Of a stretch of DNA of 64,000 nt, positions 42,506-53,849 are shown in pieces. Source of the stretch: Meconema thalassinum (Eukaryota; Arthropoda; Insecta; Orthoptera; Tettigoniidae); NCBI GenBank assembly GCA_946902985.2, contig OX336388.2:1391670223-1391734222 (forward strand), in the 5' to 3' direction. Below the pieces are notes generated by a model. It did no database searches and was not told where the DNA came from. It saw nothing but the letters and a program-made list of their open reading frames with translations. A program made the position numbers and the translations under genes. Within the stretch, counting starts at the first letter, position 1; each line of letters opens with the position of its first letter.

Positions 42506-44016
42506 AGTTTAGACATAAACTGATAAAATTCTGGAGCTCCACCGATTTGGATAAATACAGCACAAGCGTAGCACCAAATGTCGAACTTCTAAAGTCACGT
42601 CCATCATTGCTTTTCAAACCTTGCGTAGGGAGTACTTAAAAAGTGAGATGCGCCAGGGAAGAGTCATGTTATTTTACCACGTTTAGTAAATTAAAAAAAA
42701 CAACGTGCATGCTGTTGTTTCCGGGCAGGAGTAATGATTGTGTGTGTCCCAGTACCTTACCTCACTTTTAAACAAGGGCTCAGAAATACTAGTTATCGCC
42801 GTGGTAAGTGGACAAAGCTCAAAGGGCCTCGGCTCTCGGCTCAGTTGGCGCCTTGGCGGGAAACTGCAGAGGGAGCAAAAATAGGCTGTCTGTTCAGTAG
42901 AATAAAGAAATTACAAGAAGGCAAGATGACTTTTCCCCTTTAAAGCCTAACGTACTATTAAATAGTTTATAGAATACTTTCTACTTTTTATTTTTTTATT
43001 TTTTTAAGGATAGGCTACTTAAAAATTTGCCTTTCACCTAAAACTTGGGGGGGGGGGGGGTTTCAATGCCCCCCACCCCTGTGATTTATGCCCCTGGCTT
43101 AGGATGTTTCATTTACTTAAGTAATTTATTTTCCAAATTGTAAAATCCTACAGAAAACTTCCTTTAAATCATAAAAGTAGTCATCCTTAAGTCTGCTTTT
43201 ACATTGCATGAAGTAGCCTTAGACATAGCTTTAGAAAGAATCTTTTTCCATTTTGCAAATATTTTTTACACACAAAATGAAATATTGTTCTGTACATATC
43301 ACTGCATGCTAAGTCCTACTACAACTATAGAAGAACAGTGTTTTTCCACATAAAGAATTCCACCATATGCACAGCAAGTACGTACCCATCTCTAGCATTG
43401 GAAAATATGTTGACAGCACAACAATCACTTTCTTTAAAAAAAAACAGAGAAAGTGCTGTACAGTTCCCTAGCAGTCCACACAATGTGTGAAAGAAAAGAA
43501 GAAGAAGAAGAAAAAAAAAGAGAAAGCAAAATAGAAAGGGGACATGCAACTACAAAATTACCCTAGTTTCATCACTGCATATCAAATTACCTTTACACTG
43601 AATAATGGCATACTACCTACTATTCTGGAATGATCCTAAAGTCATATAGCATTAATAATTCACCGAGTATACTAATCCTTATAAATTAAGTGCATCAAGG
43701 AGAAGAATACAGAGTGCAGAAATTACAATATTCACTATTGGCAAAAAAAAAATGAGATTGAGCTCCTCTTAATAATAAAAGAATTGTAATAGGAATTGTC
43801 TTTCTTCAAAGTACTGCTCATACACTTGAATTTGTTTATTCACAATAAATATGATGAGGACCTATATTTAAAGAAATGTTAAAGAAAGAATTCTTCCTTA
43901 AATTCCTACTTTGGTCAATGAAGAAGTATGTGATGGCCAAATCCACCTAAAATATACAGAGAGAAACCAGGGACATTATTTTAGATAACCTTGTATCAAC
44001 ATGATTAACTGTTCAC
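42506..44016. other. intron, low-complexity patches
   Basis: A G-run at about 43047-43060 next to a C-rich stretch, and a purine-rich GAA/AAG patch at about 43490-43530. No gene is recognised. Confidence 0.45.
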
Positions 44017-44026
44017 ATTCTAGTCC

Positions 44027-44272
44027 CACAAGTCCAACCCCTCGTCCACATCGTGGGAGACGGGCAACGGCATAAAGTAGGTGATTGCCTGTAGGGGCGA
44101 AGTACAGTGGGGACTTTGTGTGCACTGGACCGCTACGGTAGCTGTGAAGGCCCTACAGGAACCCTGAAAAATGACGGCTAACGGGGCTCTGGTGAAGTTA
44201 CTGACACCAGTTCTCCAGGTAATGAAGTACAGAGACAGAAATTGGTGGAAGGGCCTCATTCGCCGACGTGGG

Positions 44273-44303
<31 letters not shown>

Positions 44304-44306
44304 TGT
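44027..44306 (+). mobile_element. short retroposon with (TATG)n tail
   Basis: This 280-bp insertion is flanked by a perfect 10-bp duplication, ATTCTAGTCC (44017-44026 and 44307-44316), and ends in (GTAT)n. No pol III boxes are obvious and no LINE protein is recognised, so it may be a SINE or a LINE 3' end. Confidence 0.8.
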
Positions 44307-44316
44307 ATTCTAGTCC

Positions 44317-46189
44317 TGATGACCACCTAAAAGCCTCGTTTTCAATTAAATTTACCCAAGGGCAACTTTGAGTCATTTATACAAAAATGAGAGTTCTCCA
44401 CAGTCTGGAGTTAAATAAACATTGTAAAGGCCTTCACGATATTAGGCAGCACCCAAGTAAGTCCTTACTGTGAAAAGTGGCATATCCACTTCTTTGAAAG
44501 GCCTCTGTATTTAGGTTAATGACTAGTGCGATATATGTACAGTACGTTTTGAAGTGAATCGTCTCTTGAACAACTCTTGTTTATGTTTTGGTTGGAAGTC
44601 ATTGCACTGAACATGTTCCCAAAGATCCATGTTGATGCAAACATTGTAAGAACTTGGTTAGTTACTGCTGTGATGACTGGCAACTGATTAGATTTAAGAC
44701 AAGAAAGCCTTCAACTATTTTTCTAGATCGTCAAGATGGCGACACTTATCAAGGAACTATGCTTTCGGTATGCTAGATCTGCAGTATCTTCTAGCATGGA
44801 GATTTATGTTCCATCAAAAAAAATTGGTTGACCCCCATAAATGTTTGTACTGGACATTACAAAATATTATTGGAATATTATACTAATGCTTTATAAGATA
44901 TCCCTGAAAATAATTTAATTTAAGCGACATAAAACCCTTCTCATAAAAACAAAATAAATTTTATCATTTAATGAAAATACGCTGACTTACTTGTAACTGT
45001 CAGTGTGATGGTTGGACCTGTCAGCTTCTCCAGATTGGACTCTATGCTACATTCTCTAAAAGTCATAAATCTGACACAATATCACATCTGTTTCTGTACT
45101 TGTTCTCCACGAAGATGAGAGCTGAAAATGCTAATTTGTACTAGTATGTGAGCACAAATGGCATTAGCTGTTATATCGTTTTCCTAAAAGAAATTCAGGA
45201 TATAAACTTTGTGCGTGAAACCAAAACTGCTACAGATTCGTTTAAGGAAACACTATCTTCAAGCGTGAATTACAAGATAAGTCCATCAGTTGTTCATTTG
45301 TGAAGCACAAATAATTTTCTGTCACAGAAAATACTTTTTCGACCAACTCAATTTCTAAATACAGTATGCTCTGAGGTGAATATTTTTAAGGATACATTAA
45401 AATGGGGAAGTCTTGTCAATACACCAATTTAAATTTTAGTTTTTATCACTCCACAAGTTTCAATCCTTTTTGTCTTTCACCAGAACACAATCTTCATAAA
45501 ATTTAAATTTTGGCATACTTTAGGTGAATTAGCGATTGCGAAGTGGTAATGAATGTATGATCAAGAGATGATTCATGTGGTGGAATGAAACCAATTTAAT
45601 CCAAAATATGCAATGGAATTGAGAATATAACACGATTAAAATGTTTTCTGACATTCAAGTTATCAAATTTTTTACATATACTGTAGTTATATTTTTACTT
45701 TCATCATCAGGTTGGGAGCTTTATTTCCATGTTGCCTTAGTAAATTTAAATTTAAATGCTATTCTGTCGGTCAACACAATTGTACCCAAATTGTAATGGG
45801 TGTCATTTCCTAAACCAGAAAAAATTACACGAGATTAATTAATTCACTTGGACGACTCATTTGATCTTATGATCGTTCACACTCAGGCTATTAAATCTAT
45901 GTTAACGAATATGTGGGTGAAGGTGTTTACACTACGTACAGCATTTCAGTTACCATACAGATGTTTACAATAAACTTGCATAACTTGTCAAAATTTGTTA
46001 GTTTTATGTGATTTTTTAAATTATAATAATGTTAGTGGCTTTCAAATTTACATGTTTAGTGTGATCTGTAGTAGTTAGTAAATGGTCAGGTTGGTGTTTG
46101 TAACTTGGAGATGGATTATTAAATAACTTAGCTGGTTACAGATCATAACACTCAACAAGTAAACTTGAAGGTCAATAGACACTAACATT
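44317..46189. other. intron, unassigned AT-rich sequence
   Basis: No coding region or repeat is recognised. Confidence 0.4.
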
Positions 46190-46530
46190 CTTCTTCTTCT
46201 TCTCCTGAACCGCTAGGTTGATGGGTAACATGCATGTCTTCCGGCCTGTAGTTTCAAATGGCAATAAGTGTGCTTGCCTTTAATGCTGTCTATAAATTGA
46301 GTCCTTGGTCTCCGACTCCTCTTTCCTTCTAGCTTCCCTTCGAAGAGTGTGATGCACCAGTCAGAATGACGAATCAATTGGCCAACAAAACAATTTCTTC
46401 TCCTGTTTAAGGATGCTCTTTTGAGAACATTCTCATTCGTGACTTTATCAGTCCAAGGTATCTTTAGTAGTAGTCGCCAGCACCACATACATCTGCTTGT
46501 CGCAGAGTGCATGTTTCAGAGCCATAACAT
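46190..46530 (-). pseudogene. LINE RT C-terminal fragment with (GAA)n tail
   Basis: Minus strand: a C-terminal LINE block CWRLLLKIPWTDKVTNENVLKRA, NRRRNCFVGQLIRHSDWCITLFEGKLEGKRSRRPRTQFIDSIKG, a sequence typical of RTE-type C-termini. It ends in (GAA)n at about 46190-46204. Only the 3' end was inserted. Confidence 0.8.
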
Positions 46531-46880
46531 GTAATACTCCATCTAAAACTTTCCTCCCACCTCCTCTCCTCTTTTTTGCACTCCTTCCTTCACACCCACA
46601 ACCCACCTATCTTTTGCCCTGAGTCCTCTTGGTCTCTCGCCCTTCATTTCCATCTCATGCATCCTCCTCGGTATCCTGCATTCTCCTAACATGTCAGTAC
46701 CAACTCATTCTTGACTTCTCTATGATCTCTTGTAAAGGTTTCTCTTCCACGATCTCTCTCAATCTCTCATTTCTTACTCCATTCCTTCTTGCTATTCCTA
46801 ATCTGCTTCTTTGAAATTTCATTTCACCATTCCTCCTTGATATTCCTCATCTGCTTCTTTGTAATTTCAGTTAACAAGCC
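46531..46880 (-). pseudogene. LINE RT C-terminal fragment, family of 53.8-56.5 kb
   Basis: Minus strand near 46820-46690: MKFQRSRLGIARRNGVRNERLREIVEEK ... MSWY, matching the C-terminal segment at 54005-54202 (MKFLRSRIGVTRRDRVRNEKVREMVKEEP). A 48-bp stretch is tandemly duplicated at 46779-46874. It ends abruptly at the fragment at 46190-46530. Confidence 0.75.
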
Positions 46881-48026
46881 TGGATCCGGCTCACCTGTCT
46901 CTTCTTCATAACCCACATTCCTATGTTAATAAATAAATACTACAAATACATTACATTAGAGTGATAATATGGGATAACCATTACTCTTCTCTCCAGCACC
47001 TATCAAGAATCCATATCTCATAATCCTTTGGAAGTTATGAAATCTTCCCCCTTGTACCCTTCTCTACACTGCCTAAAAGAAAATATCTGCTATAAAAGCA
47101 AAATGGTTTCTGGGATATGATCTTTCCGTAACATTTCAAGCTGGTATTTGATCTTCCTCTAACATCTCAAGAATAACTTACTTCAAAACTATTTGTCAGC
47201 AAGCCATTAATACATTAACTGGAATTGAAATGGTACTGGGTACAACAACCATGCCAGTTTGAGAGAAACCATACACCAAGGTTCAAGTCCCAATTACATC
47301 TACATTTTCAGCAGTTTCGTTCAAGATCAACGGTATTCCTATAGTAAGTCACTTCATAAGACATTTTTCTAATCTTTGAATCATTTACCTTTACTTACAG
47401 TGACAATAAATTTAGTTCTAATTTAAAAAAAATAAAAAATATTTGTAATAGCTGATCTTCAATGCACTTAATTTATTCACAGTATATTCATAACACCACA
47501 TGGAGTATGCAAATTTTTGACGATTTTTCTTACTTTTGCAGTAGTATGCACATTATTTGGATCCATTTATTTTATAAAAAAGCCATGCAACGAAAGGACA
47601 CCCAGGGGCCAAACAAGATATGTCAATAACCAAGGCTACAGTGAAGGCACAATTAAAAATACCAACCTTATCAGATTTTGTTTTTCCAATATGAGAAGGT
47701 GGTGCATTCCGCAATTGACGAAGAGCGTGAAAATTAGGTGGCTAGTAAAAATAAGCAGCATGCAAAAAGAACAAACGTGCAGAACATGTTCAAAGCAACA
47801 CAGACAACACAACACTTCGTTAACAACAGAGGAATCAACCACTTTCTTCAAAACAATTCATCACTGATTCAAATAAAACAAATGTTTCTAATTCATTAAA
47901 CATTTAATAACATTGATTTAATCCCAACAATTCCAATCTCCTGATTCAGTTTCCTGTGGCATGTCAAGTCAGGGACTGTTTTCATTAAACTGTAATACCA
48001 AATATTCAACTTTGATATGTATTTAC
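46881..48026. other. gish intron, unassigned
   Basis: AT-rich. A 116-codon frame at 47517-47867 has no recognisable features and was not accepted. Confidence 0.4.
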
Positions 48027-48175
48027 CATAGTTTTTCCAGTCCAGTCAAATTCTCCATCATCAACAAAGCCTTTTCTTTCAAAGAGATCTTGGAACAATT
48101 TTCTTAGATACTCATAATCGGGAGTCTCAAAGAAGTCTAATCTTCTCACATAGCGGAGGTAGGTAGCCATCTCTT
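48027..48175 (-). CDS. gish: casein kinase I gamma, exon at the end of the kinase domain
   Basis: A 149-bp internal exon on the minus strand encodes (E)[31 protein letters not shown] then [18 protein letters not shown]. This is the highly conserved C-terminal end of the casein kinase I gamma catalytic domain, a serine/threonine kinase held at membranes and active in Wnt/Hedgehog signalling, vesicle traffic and cell migration in flies (gilgamesh). The acceptor is TTTTTTTACATTGCAG, the donor ATG/GTAAATAC. The first two bases complete a split glutamate codon, and the exon ends in phase 0, joining the exon at 13639-13719. Upstream kinase exons are not in the window and must lie beyond 64000. A LINE begins only about 25-30 bases upstream of the acceptor. 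Confidence 0.95.
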
Positions 48176-48199
48176 CTGCAATGTAAAAAAACACAACTT

Positions 48200-48487
48200 T
48201 AATACTATGTCACTATTATTGGTACAAATAATGATTGAAACACTACATGCAATAGCAATTAAAACTGGTCTTACCATTTCATGTGAAAAAGTAAATATAT
48301 TGAATACAAACATAATAAGGAAAAGTGTTTACCAACACAATATGGTCAGATTCAAAGAGTTGATAAATTTAAGTATTTGGGTGAATGGATCCAGTCAAAT
48401 GGACTTGATAACTCAGCATGCAAGGAGAGATTGAAGAAGATGGAATTTGCCTATAAGCTTGCTCACACCCGTTACAACAAACTATCG
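48200..48487 (+). pseudogene. LINE RT fragment, left part (split by a solo LTR)
   Basis: Plus strand: RT thumb region SLLLVQIMIETLHAIAIKTGLTISCEKVNILNTN, then in another frame KFKYLGEWIQSNGLDNSACKERLKKMEFAYKLAHTRYNKLSI. The reading frame breaks at the LTR insertion and resumes at 49174. It belongs to the same broad group as the LINE at 7653-11078. It starts just after the YADD motif, so it is 5'-truncated. Confidence 0.82.
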
Positions 48488-48491
48488 ATAT

Positions 48492-49169
48492 TGTTACGTG
48501 CCACCCCCTAGTGGCACTTTTGTTAACTGGATTACGGTGGGGGTACAAAGCACAACACCAATTACTGCTTAAAGAAATAATTAACTTTATTGTGGCCAGA
48601 AAATTACACTAATCAGCAAATACAAGCAATTAGGAGCCTTCTCCAGTTTCCTCAAGTCTCTTCCTTATGCGCTCTTGGCCCCTTTCACTTGCAACAGACC
48701 ACAGAAGTTAATCCGTCCTAATGAGTCCGGTGGCCTTGGCAGAAGCTACCTGCCCCTCTTCCTCAGGTACAACAAATACAGTTACTTACGAGCACTTGAT
48801 GTACGCTGTTCACAAGCTGGGAGAAACCATGTTACAGGATTTCGTAACTCGCACAGCACTTCGTCACCACACTTCTGTCGCACAAGATAATCGCTCGCAC
48901 TAGCTCGTAAAACACAACAACAACCACTGCTTGACGGGTCACTCTTATATAGCCGGCCGGTGACTCAATAAATGCTTCTAGATCCATCCAGAGTCCACGG
49001 CTTCTCGAGGTTTCCAGCGCTGGTCCAGTCACGAATGTTCTGGACTATCCCTTTGTCCTAGTAGCCCTGTTGCATAAGGCGCGCGCAATACAGGAGGCAG
49101 GGCACAGCCCAGCCCTGGGGCAGTTGTGACTCACACGGTGACTGATGACACAAACTCACAGCCGTAACA
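48492..49169 (-). mobile_element. solo LTR (678 bp)
   Basis: The insertion starts TGTTACG and ends CGTAACA with a 4-bp duplication ATAT (48488-48491 and 49170-49173); removing it and one ATAT restores the LINE frame (KLSI/SFQAKIKHYATG). On the minus strand a TATA box (CTATATAAG, about 48943-48951) lies roughly 200 bp from the upstream end and a polyadenylation signal AATAAAG near 48588, the layout of a minus-oriented LTR. The internal region is gone, presumably by LTR-LTR recombination. It is unrelated to the LTRs at 31-40 kb. Confidence 0.85.
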
Positions 49170-49173
49170 ATAT

Positions 49174-49735
49174 CGTTCCAAGCAAAAATTAAACACTATG
49201 CAACTGGCATTATGCCAGAGGTATTATATGGTTCTGAATGCTTAACATTGAATAAAAAAAGAAAACCAAGTTGAACTAGAGAAAAAAGAAAGAAAAATGC
49301 TTCAAAAAATATTGGGTCCCCAAAAGCATAAAGAAAATTGGTGGATTTTCAAGAGGAGAAATTAAGACCTTTACCGTAAAATAGAAGAAATTACAGTTTC
49401 AATTAAAAAGAGAAGACAAAAATTTTATGGGCATCTTTATAGGATGAACAGAAATCGACTCTCGAAGAAAATTTTTCATTACATCTCTAAATTAAAAAAC
49501 ACTACAGAATAGCTGGAGGAGATACGATGGGAACTGCATCAACTGAAGATCACGGATGCTATCATCTCGGACAGGGAGAAATTTTGGCGACGGGTCCACT
49601 CAGTAGATGTTACACCTTTCAAAGTCCAACGATGGCCTACGAGGGTGATGTCAGTGGAACAACGGCAAACGATTAGCTGCTGAATGAAAACATTCTGGGA
49701 AGAAAAGGAAAAATAATGTACCATTGTCTTATATT
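49174..49735 (+). pseudogene. LINE RT C-terminal region, right part
   Basis: This continues the LINE of 48200-48487: SFQAKIKHYATGIMPEVLYGSECLTLN, a basic GHLYRMNRNRLSKKIF-like block with frameshifts, ITDAIISDREKFWRRVHSVDVTPFKVQRWPT and VMSVEQRQTIS. The last 119 bases (49617-49735) recur at 6788-6910. No target duplication was found. Confidence 0.8.
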
Positions 49736-50163
49736 CTAAGCGGTCTATAATTGGCCAAATTCTATATATACATGGTACATTGAACATATTTCTACATAGG
49801 AGACTTTCATTACAGTCTGCTATGCCTTGCAGCATACGGTCTGGAAGTTTATGCAAGTGAACAAAGCTTCTTCAGAATTCTGTGGATGTAGCTAGCGGTA
49901 TGGCTTCATCAAATGCTATATCTTCTTCTCTTGAGTTATATAGCCTCATAGACTGAAACCTTCCCTACTCACGGCACACCCTGAAACATCGACTCAATAT
50001 GGCCACCTAGAGCTTGTCGTGTCACATGTGCCTAACCTATTTCCGGTATTTGGAGTAGAGTACATTAATATTATCTGCTCGAGATAATTGAACTCCCTTA
50101 TAGGTGTCGACCATCTGAGACCCAACCAAATCCCACTCCATCAAAATTAATAACGATGAAGTA
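49736..50163. other. unassigned sequence
   Basis: No gene or clear repeat. Confidence 0.4.
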
Positions 50164-50215
50164 CCGTATATACTCAAACCACCCGCCCCTGAATAAGACC
50201 CACACCCTTATTTTG
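50164..50215 (+). repeat. pogo-family 5' end fragment
   Basis: CCGTATATACTC after TA (50162-50163) and the following CCACCC match the start of the pogo-like element at 60759. Only the terminal region is recognisable. Confidence 0.45.
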
Positions 50216-50285
50216 AAGAACAAAATTAAAATAAGTTTATCCATAATGTAGAATTTGGGCTTATGTAGTGTTTTATTTGATCAAA

Positions 50286-50329
50286 CTCGACTCGTTTCGA
50301 AAGAAACCATGTCTTTCTCTATCAGGAAT
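50286..50329 (-). ncRNA. hammerhead ribozyme-like motif downstream of a Penelope ORF
   Basis: Minus strand: CTGATAGAG (one extra A against CTGATGAG), a perfect 6-bp stem II GAAAGA/TCTTTC with a seven-base loop, CGAAAC, GA, GTC, then GAGT, which can pair with ATTC upstream. Stem III is again a single C-G pair. The extra A in the core may impair cleavage. It lies about 120 bp downstream of the Penelope C-terminus at 50446. Confidence 0.6.
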
Positions 50330-50439
50330 AAACGTAAATACGACTAAATTGTTGCTAAGAGAAAGCAACAAAGGAACTACAAAAGGTGCCCTAAGATGGA
50401 CGCCATTTTAGCCCCATGTTAGGGACAACGGAAAGCAGC

Positions 50440-50650
50440 AGTGTATTACTCTCTGAGGGTTCTGATAATAGATAGCCAGGACTCGCCGAGATTGTAGCCG
50501 GTGTCGCGGTTGAAATTATCTGGGTGTTGACGTATTTCAACCGCCTCCCTGATGATTCTGGGATGATATTGCTTTATAGTCCGGGACAGCTTAATTAAGT
50601 TACTAGAACAAAACAGGGTAGGCAACATTAACAGCCGTCCCCTATGCCTA
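50440..50650 (-). pseudogene. Penelope-like ORF, C-terminal fragment
   Basis: The minus-strand frame ends TIKQYHPRIIREAVEIRQHP then DNFNRDTGYNLGESW. The block IREAxEIxxHxxNFNRDxGYxLSxxW is characteristic of the C-terminus of Penelope-like RT/GIY-YIG proteins, downstream of the nuclease domain. The upstream part of the frame, to about 50832, is not recognisable. Confidence 0.7.
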
Positions 50651-52284
50651 CGTAAATGTTGGTTTATGGTTGCATTTCTTGAAGTTAAGTTGTTTTCAGG
50701 TGCGAGCACATTGTCGCCAGCCCTGCTCAAAATCTCGCCATCTCCAAAGACCATAATACCAGTAAAATTTCTTAACACACAGTTGCCGACATTTTTCTCC
50801 CAGAATGCATTTTCCGCACATTTTCCCAACATAATAATTACGAATTTTACTAGTGCCTATTATCTGAATAATTTCACAGTTTTCTTTGGAATTTCAAGTC
50901 TAATGAAGTTAAAACAAGTTGTACAAGGTAAGTACTACTAATATACATCGATTAAAACAGTTCTTACAGTTATTATAGACCCTTGATTATGGAATATGTG
51001 CGCGTTCATATCCACTCGTCTGAGATGTCTGCAAGCTTTTATTTAATTAATTTTTGCATAAATTCTTATTTAGATTTTATCATGACGTCTAAAAAACACG
51101 AAAACAAGATTGAAGATGGATTGGAGAAACTCAACGAAGATCACTGGCGAATCAACTAGGTTTTGAGTAAGTAGCCTAGACCATATCTACATAATTAAAA
51201 GTACAAAGTTATTTAATCGTAGTTTTCATGTATTTTTATATTCAGTCCGAGCACAAATAACGTAATAAAGAACCTTAATGGTCTTTGGAAATATTGGAAA
51301 AGTATTCTGACTGCATTTTTCGCATAATACACACCAAACATAACCTAAAATATAGCCATGTCTACAAGTTCACTCCCAGGGACATATTCTTAGGATCAAT
51401 TCGCCTTGTAATATACCGGTAATGTAATGTACCGGTATCTTATTCTCTACTTCCAAGTGCCGTCAGCCATAGTATTATAATACATTGCATATGTTACTCG
51501 AAAGCTTGAATGTAGTCTATGATTCACACTCTGCTAGTTGTAGTGTGAATGCATTGGCGATTATTTATGTAGTTGGCTACTGACCTATAGCCTACTTAGT
51601 AGTAGGCAGATAAAATATTTATATTAGGCCTATTTTTGTTTCAGTTATGGTTGCGACAGATTAGTGTGGAAGCCTTCAACGAACTTCTAGGGTTGTGCAA
51701 CATGAATCAACCATCATTCCGAAGAGCCATATGCACTGCGGTTGAGTCACAGATGCACATTTTCAGAGAATACCAACAATATCTCTTGGCTCTCTTTTAG
51801 TTCTCGACATAAGTTACTGCACCACTGAAAGTCTGGGTGAAAATTACTGATGTACTTAAGTTGGGTGAGACAAAGTCACTGTTCGCTACTAGGTTAGATG
51901 ACACAGTTCGTGCGAAGCCACTGGTTGCAATACGTTATAAATATTCCTCGCAACTATAGCCTAGGCTACTTGTATTATTAATTCTGAATGAAAGTAGAAC
52001 GCGACTTATACATTTGCATCGGACATGATTGTGACGCTTGCATACCTTGTGTCCTTGTTTCATCTTCTGTGCGATATTACGTATTGAAATTAGGAACCCT
52101 GGTCACTACTGCATTTCATATATGTGCATAAGTACATACATGAGTTTTTATTTATTGCTCTTTAAAAACGGCTGCCATGTTCCAACAGTGCTTGCATCTC
52201 ATTCAACTGTCAACAAGGCGCACTCTAGCGGCACACCGATGCGCACACATTGTTGCCAACGTGTGGGATACAAAATAGGCTTCC
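50651..52284. other. unassigned sequence
   Basis: No coding region is recognised; a 25-codon ATG frame at 51082-51159 was rejected. Confidence 0.4.
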
Positions 52285-52400
52285 TTTGGTCATAAATGCA
52301 TATTTTTTCTAAAATTACCTCCCTCCAGAACAGTGCAAACCTCATCAAAATCCATCCAGTGGTTCTCGAGATTACCCACTTTCTTCAGCTCAATGGCTTA
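52285..52400 (-). repeat. dispersed repeat copy C (inverted)
   Basis: The reverse complement contains GGGTAATCTCGAGAACCACT, GGATGGATTTTGATGA and ACCAAAGGAAGCC, the same ordered blocks as 30990-31100. Confidence 0.75.
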
Positions 52401-52448
52401 TCCGCCGAACTTTCAGCACACATCTCTAAGAAATACAACTCTAGAATA

Positions 52449-53359
52449 GACGACTGTCTGGACGAAACCATTGGCCGCTACTAGGCCAGGTGACTTGTGT
52501 GGATGAAAATTACTGCTTTTAATACAAGCAAGGGGGTCTGGGGTATAAGCCCCAGGTTAGGTTTGTATGTAAAGCCTTATTCCGGGTTCACCAAACTCAT
52601 ACTAAGAGGCAAGACTAGTGCCAAACAATAATGTTGGCACTGCTGAAAAATTTAACAACACCCTTTAGCGATAAAATGTTCAACTCTTGTATCTGTCACA
52701 TTACATACGGTAAGTTACTGTAGAAAATTTTCCAGATTTTGACTGTTTTTCAATCGCTAGGCAAAGTTCAGAGTAGCGTACTCCCAGCATCAAACGCCAT
52801 ATTGTGTTTTTCAATCGCTAGGCAGCGCTGCCAAGGGAATTAATGTGGTGGGCAAGTTGGTCATATTTACTCGGTGCTATTTGTGCTGAATAAGCATTAA
52901 CCCTTTGGAGTAGTGACACTCCGTATTTGCTTGTTGTGTTTCTCCTACCAGCTGTGAACACTATGATTTGTGTCATGGATTTGTATGTTAATTGCATGAA
53001 TCTTAATTTCATGGCTTGATTTCGTTTATCGAAAAGTGCTGTGATGGCTGACCAATAATTGCTAGGTCGTTACGCCATACAAACACCACCCCTGGTTTTT
53101 GTCACGCACGCTATAATAATTTTCATCCAAACCAATGGTTTGTGCCTAGACCGATCATTTTTAGGCACTGAGGCGCTGGTTTTACCGATTAGTTCGAAAC
53201 ATGGAATCCTTGCGATCAGCGTTCATTACAGTGGTAAATACGGTTCTACATACAAAACAAAACTAACCTGGGGCTAACGCCCAGTAGTGCAATCAGTAAT
53301 TTTCGTCCAGACTGTCGTCTAAGCAAGTAGCGACCAATGGTTTCGTCCAGACAGTCGTC
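52449..53359. mobile_element. long-TIR non-autonomous DNA element
   Basis: A 911-bp element flanked by TA (52447-52448 and 53360-53361). Terminal repeats begin GACGACTGTCTGGACGAAAC; the first 26 bases match exactly between ends and similarity runs on for about 130 bp, including GCCCCAGGTTAG. The right end carries a second copy of the TTTCGTCCAGAC/GTCGTCTA motif (about 53303-53321). Internally, TTTTTCAATCGCTAGGCA is repeated near 52748 and 52807. No transposase is present. TA target sites suggest a Tc1/mariner-type MITE, by inference. Confidence 0.82.
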
Positions 53360-53849
53360 TAACTAAGAAGAGCCCGATTATTTCTACTTTTTTCCCCTAC
53401 ATAATTGCAACATTACATGTGTCGTCTAATGTAGGCCTATTTTGTATCGGATATGTTGGTAACTAATGATGTCAATGTGATCGCTGCAGCAGTTTCACAT
53501 ACTAAATATGCTGTCGAACATGGCTGCGGTTGTTAAATATACAATAAATAAAAACACACATTTTAAGTGATTAAGCACATATATCCGTTGCAGAAGTGAT
53601 CAAGGTTAGTAGTTACAACTGACAATGCCCGCCCCCCGCCCCACCAAAAGATGAAATATGGTATGAAAATGATATATTATCAAAGTGAAAGGGAAAAGAG
53701 TGATACGTTGTACAGAATTAATCTGAAATTTCCCTACAGTATATAAGTCGTGTTGAAAAGGGGATAGTGGGTGGGTTAGAGACAGCGAAGGAGAAAACAT
53801 CTATTAGGACATCATTTCCACAATTCATCATCATCATCTTGTACAGTTT

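Noticed and set aside
44171..44371. Frames with tyrosine/methionine/cysteine runs near 44.3 kb
   Set aside because: They are translations of the (GTAT)n tail of a retroposon.
47517..47867. 116-codon plus-strand frame
   Set aside because: No motif, AT-rich composition, antisense to the kinase gene and in its intron.
51082..51159. Short frame MTSKKHENKIEDGLEKLNED...
   Set aside because: Only 25 codons and no family recognised; the sequence after the stop looks like a donor, but no partner exon is visible.
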